Source: Pseudoalteromonas rubra (lineage in GTDB: Bacteria; Pseudomonadota; Gammaproteobacteria; Enterobacterales; Alteromonadaceae). Taken from it: DNA of 64,000 nt. The DNA is taken from positions 62,001 to 126,000 of the forward strand of contig NZ_AHCD03000036.1 in assembly GCF_000238295.3 (NCBI RefSeq), given 5' to 3'. Positions 8,704-16,700 of the stretch are shown here, in pieces. Both the position numbers and the translations under genes were made by a program. The notes beneath the pieces were generated by a model. It worked only from the letters and a program-made list of their open reading frames with translations. It was not told the origin of the DNA and did not search any database. The number at the start of each line of letters is the position of its first letter. Position 1 is the stretch's first letter.

Positions 8704-8895
8704 ATGTTCTCTACAAACACCTTAGCAGCGATTAAAGCCCTTTTGTTTACCGTCACTTTGTCTATCGCCGGGACGCAGGCTCAGGCCTCGGAAGCCCCCA
8801 ATTCAGGCAGCGCTGATGCTATACCTATTGAATTTCTGATTACCCCGAGCTGTGAGAGTTTCCCACACTGCTGGCCATGGAAAGACCCTAAATAG
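8704..8895 (+). CDS. Exported small peptide 3 with C-terminal CxSFPHCWP motif
   Basis: A 63-aa product. The signal peptide is roughly residues 1-28 (MFSTNTLAAIKALLFTVTLS, IAGTQAQA). The mature part ends ITPSCESFPHCWPWKDPK, with C-x-SFPHCWP conserved and Ala replaced by Glu at position x. A Pro two residues before the first Cys is shared by all three peptides (PAC, PGC, PSC). The ribosome-binding site AAAGGATATAGC precedes the ATG. A strong hairpin terminator follows at 8984-9025. The tail WKDPK differs in charge from peptides 1 and 2. Function unknown. Confidence 0.85.
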   Translation: MFSTNTLAAIKALLFTVTLSIAGTQAQASEAPNSGSADAIPIEFLITPSCESFPHCWPWKDPK

Positions 8896-8983
8896 TTTTT
8901 ATCACAGTGGGTAAAAAGCGCCCTGTACGGTAACCTGAGAGCGCGAAATACCGATTGTCGATACACCTGTTTTTTCTAGTGCG

Positions 8984-9025
8984 ATGTCTTCAGCAGCATG
9001 ACTCCGTGACGCTGAAGACATTTTT
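8984..9025. terminator. Terminator between the peptide genes and the convergent regulator
   Basis: An 11-bp perfect stem ATGTCTTCAGC (8984-8994) / GCTGAAGACAT (9011-9021), 16-nt loop, with TTTTT at 9021-9025 on the plus strand. It ends just before the stop of the minus-strand regulator gene (9030). It probably stops transcription from the peptide genes and may also serve the regulator. Confidence 0.82.
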
Positions 9026-9029
9026 CTTT

Positions 9030-11171
9030 CTAAAAGTACACATTGTATAAATCTGAGCTCGGTGCCGCCCTTTGCAGAAGTAAGAGTTTCTCTTCGCTTG
9101 GGTGAATCTGGAATTTTGCATAGAATGCATGCTTCAGTAACAAGGTACGTTCAGACTCTCCCGTGTTCAGATCCGTACGGACCAGATCGAATTTATACCC
9201 GTCAGACACAGAGTAATAGACGTATTGATCGGTCAGGTGCCAGGATGTATTTGACGCTGGTTTGATATTGGCTATCAAGGTGCCTTGTTGCGGGCTGGCA
9301 AGAGGGGCTTTGAGCAGCTGGCCATCAGCTTGATGGTAAAATAGATATTGACCCGCGGTGCCTTCGCGTGCACTCAATACATCGGGTACTATCTGCTCAG
9401 ATTTACCATCATCAACGTTATGGCGCACCAGCCAGAATCGGTTCCCTTCTTTTCGTGAGAAGTAAATTGAACGACCATCATTACTCCAGCTGGGGTTTTG
9501 AATGTTTTCCAGTTGCGTTGTGAGATAGCGGATCTGTTTGCTATTGATATCCAGGACAAACAGTTGGTGATCCAGAATGCCCAGTACAGAGCGACTTGCA
9601 TGATGGTAATCCAGATTACTGATACCGTGATGTTCAGTAAATTCGGTTAACAATTCCATCTCGCCCGTTGTTGAGTAAGTTACGATCTGCGGTATGTTGT
9701 CAAATTCATATCGAAAGACAATTTTGTCAGAATCGGCCAGGTAATCCGGGTGACCTTCTTTGCCAGAAAGAGAAAATTCAAACAGATTGTAGATATTCTC
9801 CTCTAAAAATGGGTTCTTGATCTCCGCAATATCCCGCACGTTCTTATCTTCTTTACCTACCAGTAAACAGTTATCGCCGCATGTACTATAAATTGAAGAT
9901 AAACCAAAGGCGGTTTGAACATGGGGAGTCAGTTCATTTGTTCGGGTATCAAAGAAATGGATCTCATTACTATTGGCCAGAAAAATGCCTGAGCTGCCTT
10001 CATCCCACACAATATTAGATGGAATAAAATCTAATACCGTATTGCTTTGCACTTTTCCGGAAGCGAGTTCTAAGATAATTAAATGGGTGCGCTGATAGTT
10101 TGAATATCTCAGCACGCCCAGGTGCAGCCCATCTGGAGACAGGGCGGAAAAGTAATCGCCATGCGGGTTAAAATCAGGATAAGTGACCTGTGTTAAGCGC
10201 TTGCTGTCGATATCAATTTTGAAAATGGTGTTGGGGTAGTCCGGTTCTTTTTTCAAAGAAAAATACAGCGCCTTGTCATCTGGCGCCCAGGATAAATTGG
10301 GCTGTAAAGTATCATAACGATAAATGACTTCCTCATTAGACACATCCATGGTGTCGTTGAGTGTCAGTATGACTAATTCGGCCTGACTGCCTTTTTGTCT
10401 TTGCAGTGCGATTTGCTTACCCGTTTTGGAGAACTTGGCAGAATAATAGTTTGCGTCTCCCGGGCTGAGTCTTTTAGTTACATTGGTAGAAAGCGATTTG
10501 ATATATAAACCAAAAAAACCCGACACATCTTTGCGGTGAGAATAGATCACCATGTCGGTTCCCTTGTGATAATCCGCCCATCCTTCCTCACCAGACATGC
10601 TTGTGACCGTTTTTACCTGTTTTACAGCCACTTGGTTCGGCAATGCATAATAGGCATAACCTGCGACACAAGATAAAGCAATTATAAGTATAAAATACAG
10701 TGGCTTAAGCTTTGCTTTTGATTTCTTATGTATATATTCATAGTCTGAGGCCTGAGAAAGTTCGGTGGTGTGATCAGGTCCGTTACCTTGTGTGACTGCT
10801 TCAATACTGACCTCAGCAATGAGTAAGTAACCTTTACTGGGCACTGTTTTGATATAGGTGGGTGATTTGACGTCATCGCCGAGCGCATCCCTGAGCTTTT
10901 TAACCACTCTGCGGATGGCATTATCAGACACTACGCGGCCGTCCCAGACATGATCTAGCAGCTCTTTTTGGCTAACATAGTCACCCCTGCGTTTGACCAG
11001 GTAGCACAGGAGCTCCATTGTCAAAGGTTCTAGCTTGATTACATGGTTTTCCTGCTCTTCAGCAATCTCCGTGTTGTAAAGACGGGTCTTCTTAAAGTCG
11101 ATCTGAAATTGACCTACAGTTACCTGATTGTCTTCGAGCCATATTTCCCTGTTAACAGTGTTACCGTTCAT
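9030..11171 (-). CDS. CadC-like membrane regulator with periplasmic TolB-like beta-propeller
   Basis: A 713-aa one-component regulator. Residues ~20-115 form an OmpR/PhoB-type winged helix with VSQKELLDHVWDGRVVSDNA and the following IRRVVKKLRDALGDD and YIKTVPSKGYLL, the ToxR/CadC signature. A single TM helix lies near residue 155-177 (LYFILIIALSCVAGYAYYAL). The remaining ~530 residues contain repeated blocks such as SWAPDDKALYFSLK, SPDGLHLGVLRY and SWSNDGRSIYFSRK, typical of TolB/WD40-like propeller blades in the periplasm. No receiver domain or kinase is present, so the propeller is the likely sensor. It is divergent from the acylase-NRPS operon and convergent with the CxSFPHCWP peptide genes, so it is a good candidate regulator of both. 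A paralogue is at 34903-37038. Confidence 0.88.
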   Translation of the reverse strand: MNGNTVNREIWLEDNQVTVGQFQIDFKKTRLYNTEIAEEQENHVIKLEPLTMELLCYLVKRRGDYVSQKELLDHVWDGRVVSDNAIRRVVKKLRDALGDDVKSPTYIKTVPSKGYLLIAEVSIEAVTQGNGPDHTTELSQASDYEYIHKKSKAKLKPLYFILIIALSCVAGYAYYALPNQVAVKQVKTVTSMSGEEGWADYHKGTDMVIYSHRKDVSGFFGLYIKSLSTNVTKRLSPGDANYYSAKFSKTGKQIALQRQKGSQAELVILTLNDTMDVSNEEVIYRYDTLQPNLSWAPDDKALYFSLKKEPDYPNTIFKIDIDSKRLTQVTYPDFNPHGDYFSALSPDGLHLGVLRYSNYQRTHLIILELASGKVQSNTVLDFIPSNIVWDEGSSGIFLANSNEIHFFDTRTNELTPHVQTAFGLSSIYSTCGDNCLLVGKEDKNVRDIAEIKNPFLEENIYNLFEFSLSGKEGHPDYLADSDKIVFRYEFDNIPQIVTYSTTGEMELLTEFTEHHGISNLDYHHASRSVLGILDHQLFVLDINSKQIRYLTTQLENIQNPSWSNDGRSIYFSRKEGNRFWLVRHNVDDGKSEQIVPDVLSAREGTAGQYLFYHQADGQLLKAPLASPQQGTLIANIKPASNTSWHLTDQYVYYSVSDGYKFDLVRTDLNTGESERTLLLKHAFYAKFQIHPSEEKLLLLQRAAPSSDLYNVYF

Positions 11172-11202
11172 GATCGTATTGGGTTTTTGTTATTGTGTTT
11201 TT

Positions 11203-11232
11203 TTGTTACCAGCCAATGTAACACAATATAAT
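11203..11232 (+). promoter_or_regulatory. Candidate sigma70 promoter with inverted-repeat operator before the acylase-NRPS operon
   Basis: TTGTTA (11203-11208) and TATAAT (11227-11232) are separated by 18 bp in the divergent region between the regulator and the acylase gene. Inside the spacer lies the inverted repeat TGTTAC-N8-GTAACA (11204-11223), a plausible binding site for a dimeric regulator. Both calls come from inspection only; the promoter has a good -10 and a fair -35. Confidence 0.5.
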
Positions 11233-11340
11233 GGGAAGTGTTTTGTCTTTCTGAGCTGATTATCCAATTATCTTCACCAGTTTAGTTTTGTTCACCGTGT
11301 GTCGTGCACAAGGAACAGGAACCGGAATTGGAATTTGAAG

Positions 11341-13764
11341 ATGAGCACAAAGAGAAAATACAGCAAAGTAAAAAAGGCACTATTACTTAGTGGCTTATCA
11401 ACCATGGTAGTCGCTAGCTGCACAAGCTACTGGTTGTGGGCACGACTAAACTCTGCACTGCCTTTATTAAATGGTGAGGTGACGATCCCTCATGTTGAAC
11501 ATGAAGTGGTGATCGACAGAGACCGCAATGGTTTGCCTTCTATTGTTGCCCACACCAGAACAGATGCGGCTCGGGCCATGGGCTTTCTTCATGCTCAGGA
11601 ACGCTTCTTCCAGATGGATTTTCTGCGTCGCAAAGCGGCCGGTGAGCTGAGCGCCTTGTTTGGTGAGTCTTTTATCAATGCGGATAAGGAAGCCAGGCTT
11701 CATCAGTTTAAGCACAGTGCACGTCAGGCTTATACCAATCTCGACAAACAGCATAAGGCGTTACTCGACGCGTACGTCGAAGGGGTAAATAGCGGGCTGG
11801 ATAAGCTAAAGAGCGCGCCATTTGAATATGCTGTGCTCCAGGCGACGCCTGCAAACTGGCAGCCTGAAGACTCGTTCCTGGTTTCGTTTGCCATGTTTAT
11901 GGAAATGCAGGGACGCGATTACCACAATGCACTTTATCTAAACAAACTGCAGCAAACGCTACCTCAGGCTCTGGTCGACTTTTTGGTGCCATTAGGCACA
12001 ACCTGGGATCAACCGCTCGACGCACAACATATAGCGACAGCACCGATGCCGGATGCGGATGTTTACTCTCTGGCCGAATCTGAAGAGAGTGGGCAGCAAA
12101 CCCTGGCGCTGACTGAACATCAAAAATCACTTTATGCTTTGACACTGAAAGACACACCGTCCGTGGCTGGTAGTAATAACTGGGCTGTGTCTGGTGACAA
12201 TACACTGTCTGGTAAAGCCCTCGTTGCCAATGATATGCACTTGAACTTAACAGTGCCGAACATCTGGTATCGGGTTGAGTATGCCTGGCAAGAGGCCGCT
12301 AAAAAGCATCAGCTGTCGGGCATTTCTTTACCAGGTTTACCGCTCATGATAGCGGGCAGTAACCAGCACATTGCCTGGGGCTTTACCAACTCTATGGGTG
12401 ACTGGTCTGATTTACTGCGGATCCCTGCTGAGCAGAGTCAGGCGCTGGTAACGCCCGTAACGCAAACCATTGATGTAAAAGATGCAACGCCGATTGAGTT
12501 TGTCATTGACATGACGCCATATGGCCCGGTTGTTGAACGGGAGGAGAATGGTGATCTGCTGGTGTTACGCTGGGTGGCCCACTCTCCGACAGCCGTCAAT
12601 CTGGGACTCATTGATGTTGAGCAGGCGACGAGTGTCGATGCTTCCCTTCCTTTATTCAATGATGCACATATGACACACCTCAATGTGGTTGTGGGTGACG
12701 CGCAGGGCAATATCGGCTGGACCATGTTAGGGGCTTTGCCTGAACGAGCACATTCAGTGTGGGCACCGGTTGCCTATGATAACGATAAGTACGCCTGGTC
12801 CGGATTTTTGGACTCAGCACAGTACCCTAAGCGTATGAATCCGGAATCAGGGTTTCTGTTTACGGCCAATGCCCGGGTTGTATCCGGGGATGAACTCGAT
12901 TTGATTGGCCGTGAGAACTATGCACTGGGTGCCAGGGCAAATCAGATCCACAATGGTTTGCGGGTCATGCATGAGCCGAGTGAAGCGCAGATGCTACGCA
13001 CTCAGTTAGATAGTCGCGCTATTTTTCTTCAGCGCTGGCAGTACTTATTGCTGTCTATCCTCAATGAGGAGTTCCTGGCTGAACACCCTGAGCTGGCCGA
13101 ATACCGTGAAATCGTCAATAACTGGAATGGCAAAGCGACTAAAGAATCAACGGGCTACCTGTTAGTCAGAGCATTCAGAACGCAAGTTGCCCGGCGGGTG
13201 TTTGGTGGCATCTTGAATGATGTGCATGAGCGAAACCCAGACTCTACCGTCTTTGACTACTTCAGTTTGACCAGTCAGTGGGAAGGCCCACTTTGGAAAC
13301 TGGTGAATGAGCAGCCTGCACACTTACTGAATACCCGTTACGACTCCTGGCAGGGGCTGTATGCCGATGCATTGTCATTCCTGAACAATCACTTTAATAA
13401 CACCCATGGCACCATCGCCAATGCTAAGTGGGGCGACTACAACAAAGTGGCCATTTCTCATCCTGTAGCAGGGGCACTGCCGTTCATCGGTAAGTTCTTC
13501 AACATCCCTGAATATGGCGCGGATGGTGACATCAATATGCCTCTGGTACAGGAGCAGAACTTTGGTGCATCTATGCGCATGGGTGTGACACCTGGCGAAG
13601 AACAGAGTGGATTTTTCCACATGCCCGTAGGTCAGGCATCTAATCCGATGTCGCCCTACTGGCTGGCCGGGCACAAAGATTGGCAAGAGGGCGTGTTCTC
13701 GTCATTCCTGCCACAGGAAACCGAGTACTCGCTCAAGCTAATCCCTGCTGAGCATAAGGAATAA
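11341..13764 (+). CDS. Penicillin-acylase-family N-terminal-nucleophile hydrolase
   Basis: About 807 aa from the ATG at 11341. An in-frame ATG at 11299 would add 14 Arg/Asn-rich residues and has no ribosome-binding site. The N-terminus is basic then hydrophobic (KKALLLSGLSTMVVASC), a membrane anchor or signal segment, so the enzyme should act in the periplasm. The family precursor self-cleaves before a nucleophilic Ser; here this is the Ser of AGSNNWAVSG near residue 278, giving a small alpha and a large beta subunit. Other family landmarks are NDMHL and AWGFTNSMGDWSD. Relatives hydrolyse beta-lactams, acyl-homoserine lactones or acyl-peptides (PvdQ). As first gene of the NRPS operon it most likely removes an acyl group from the peptide after export. 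Quorum quenching or self-protection are alternatives. Confidence 0.88.
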   Translation: MSTKRKYSKVKKALLLSGLSTMVVASCTSYWLWARLNSALPLLNGEVTIPHVEHEVVIDRDRNGLPSIVAHTRTDAARAMGFLHAQERFFQMDFLRRKAAGELSALFGESFINADKEARLHQFKHSARQAYTNLDKQHKALLDAYVEGVNSGLDKLKSAPFEYAVLQATPANWQPEDSFLVSFAMFMEMQGRDYHNALYLNKLQQTLPQALVDFLVPLGTTWDQPLDAQHIATAPMPDADVYSLAESEESGQQTLALTEHQKSLYALTLKDTPSVAGSNNWAVSGDNTLSGKALVANDMHLNLTVPNIWYRVEYAWQEAAKKHQLSGISLPGLPLMIAGSNQHIAWGFTNSMGDWSDLLRIPAEQSQALVTPVTQTIDVKDATPIEFVIDMTPYGPVVEREENGDLLVLRWVAHSPTAVNLGLIDVEQATSVDASLPLFNDAHMTHLNVVVGDAQGNIGWTMLGALPERAHSVWAPVAYDNDKYAWSGFLDSAQYPKRMNPESGFLFTANARVVSGDELDLIGRENYALGARANQIHNGLRVMHEPSEAQMLRTQLDSRAIFLQRWQYLLLSILNEEFLAEHPELAEYREIVNNWNGKATKESTGYLLVRAFRTQVARRVFGGILNDVHERNPDSTVFDYFSLTSQWEGPLWKLVNEQPAHLLNTRYDSWQGLYADALSFLNNHFNNTHGTIANAKWGDYNKVAISHPVAGALPFIGKFFNIPEYGADGDINMPLVQEQNFGASMRMGVTPGEEQSGFFHMPVGQASNPMSPYWLAGHKDWQEGVFSSFLPQETEYSLKLIPAEHKE

Positions 13765-13767
13765 GCC

Positions 13768-16700
13768 ATGAACAACAATAATAAACTCACAGAGGATAAG
13801 GGTATGATGCTGACATCTGCACAACTCGATATTTATCTGGACCAAAAGCGATATCCAAGCTCTCCAAACTACAACATCGGTGGGGTGATCAGAATCACAG
13901 AGGCGATTTGTGAATCATCATTCCGGCAGGCGATGGCGCAGCTGGTGGCAGAAAACGATGTCTTTCATCTTTACTTCAGCGAAGTAGCGGGCGAGCCCAA
14001 GCAGTGTCGTGCAGAGGTGGCGTGTAAATTTGAATTTCTCGATTTCAGTACCCTCACTCAGGCGACGGAGCAGGCGAAACGCTTTGTCAATCAGCAGTTA
14101 CTGACGCCATTTGATTTATCAGAGCCCGGTTTATATCGTGCATTTTTGCTGAAGCTGGCGGATGAAGAATATTGGTATGTGCCAGTCGCACATCACCTGA
14201 TCACTGACGGCTTTGGCTACAGTAACTGGTTCGACACCTTATTCAGGTATTACCTGGCCATTGCACAGGGCAATGGAGAGGCATTATCGATCCCGCTTAC
14301 CCAGTATGACCAGGTTATTGAGTACATGAATGAACAACTCGATACCAGTGAACAAACCACGCAATACTGGCAGCAAAAGTTCAGTCGCCAGCTTCCTGAC
14401 AGAATGTTTGTGCCCAAGCAGCTGAATAACCCGCACAAGCATGACAGCTTTTTGAGTCAGCATGCGATTGCACAGTCTGATTATGCCGGGCTTTGTGCGC
14501 TGGCAAAGAGCATGGGCGTGCGTGTGCACCACCTGTTTATGTCTGCAATTGCCTGCTATCTGAACCTGCAGTATCAGACCTCCGACATTGTAATGGCATT
14601 GCCATTTCACAACCGCGATAAGGTGACGGCGCGAGCCATCGGTGGCATTGTGTCTGTGCTGCCAATGCGCTTTGACATCGATCAGCAGTGGAGCATGGTT
14701 GATTTGGCCGCCGAGATCCGCACACAGATGCGGGATGTGTCCAAATTTAAGAAATATCCGGTTGGGAAGATCGTTGAGCATGCGCGTCAGCTTAAGCCTG
14801 ATCTTGAACGCCTGTTTGATGTGCAGTTCAACTACCAGAAGTTGGATTATAAGTATGCGGATGGACGCATCAATGCGGAGTCTGAGTTTATTCCACCAGG
14901 AACTGAGACCACGCCACTGCTGTTTAACTTGTGTGAGTATGGTGATCATCAGGACGTCATTTTACAGGTTGAGGCTAACCGTGCTTTCTTTGATGAATCA
15001 GATGTTGCTCGCTTGTTCGAGCGTCTGTTCATCATCATGGACGGCATGCGTCATAACCCGCAACAGCGGATCGCCGACTTTAACTTCTTTAATGAACAAG
15101 ATTACCGGGTATATCAAACGCTCAACAGCAGCACCGAGTCGAACGACGTAACGAGTATTGTACAGCGTTTCAATCAACAGGTAGCACAGCACCCTGACCA
15201 TGTCGCATTGGCAGTTGGTGAGTCAACACTGACCTATCGAGCGCTAAGTAACAGAGCTGCCCAGGTCGTTGAGGTGTTCCAGTCTCACGGTATCAAGCGT
15301 GGTGACAGACTAGGACTGTGTCTGGATCGTAATGAAGATATGGTTGCCACATTACTGGCGTGCCTGTCTTTGGGTGTGACTTATGTCCCCCTTGATCCGG
15401 CTTACCCGCTGGAGCGTCTGACCTTTATGTTTACGGACAGTCAGGCAGTGATGCTGGTGACGGACTCCCGGCTTGCCACGCAAGTGCCAATAGACGCACA
15501 GCGCACCTTGCTCATTGATAAGCTACTCTCAGGCGCGGGCGCCCCTGCTGAGCGGGCGTTAGCCGTGCAGGCAGAGCGTGAGACGCTGGAGGCGTATATT
15601 TTGTATACCTCCGGGTCGACCGGGCGTCCCAAAGGCACCTTGATCGCCCAGCACAGCCTGGACAATTTGATCTGTGGCACTGCCCGACGTTTGGGATTGG
15701 ACCAATCTTGTCACTGTCTTGCCACGACGACGATTGGATTTGATATTTCGACGCTGGAAATCTATGGCCCTCTGGCTGTGGGCGGCAAAATAACCCTGGT
15801 CAGCCATCAGATAGGGAAAGATGCCCTTAAGCTGGCGCCATACGCCGACGCGCGTGATTACACCCTATTCCAGTGCACCCCCACAATGTGGCAAGCACTG
15901 GTAGAAGCGGGCTGGCAGGGCAATCAGAGCGCAACCTTAGTGACGGTCGGAGAGCCACTCTATCCTGCGCTGGCGGATCAGATGCTGAGCCGCTCTCAGC
16001 GAGTCATAAATGCTTACGGGCCGACTGAAGCGACCGTGTATTCGCTGGTTGATGAAGTACGTCGTGATGTGGATGGCACACCCAGCTGTCGTCTGGCTCG
16101 CTCGTTGCCAAACTATCGCCATTTTGTCGTGGATAGTCGAGATCAACTTGCCCCTGTTGGCGTCAGTGGCGAGCTCTGTATCGCAGGCGACGGGCTGGCA
16201 CTGGAGTATATCGGCAGACCCGATGTCACCGAGGCGCAATTTGTACATCTGCCAGCGGTGGTGAGCGAACGCCTGTATCGGACGGGCGATTTGGTGACCC
16301 TTAATGGTGCGGGAGAAATCGAATACCTGGGACGCATAGACCATCAGGTCAAGATCCGTGGTTACCGGATTGAACTGGGCGAAATAGAAGAGAAACTGGC
16401 ACAACTGAATGGCGTTAAACTGGCTGTGGTGACCACGGTGGGTGAGCGAGGCAGTGATGTGAAGCTGGCTGCGTATGTCATCATGGAACCCGGTATCGGT
16501 TTCGACGTTGAGGCTGCCCGCACTGAGCTGGCGACGGAATTACCGAACTTTATGTTGCCGCACTTTTACACGGAAATGGATGCATTTCCACTGACTTCCA
16601 GCGGTAAAGTGGACCGTAAGGCATTGCCAGAACCCAGTCATCGCGAAGTGGAGTTTGTCGCCGCGGAAACGGACACTGAAGCACAGCTGTGCACCATCTG

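Noticed and set aside
11341..11430. Lipobox (VASC) in the acylase N-terminus
   Set aside because: The four residues fit, but the hydrophobic segment runs on past the Cys as in TM-anchored members of the family, so lipoprotein status is not claimed.
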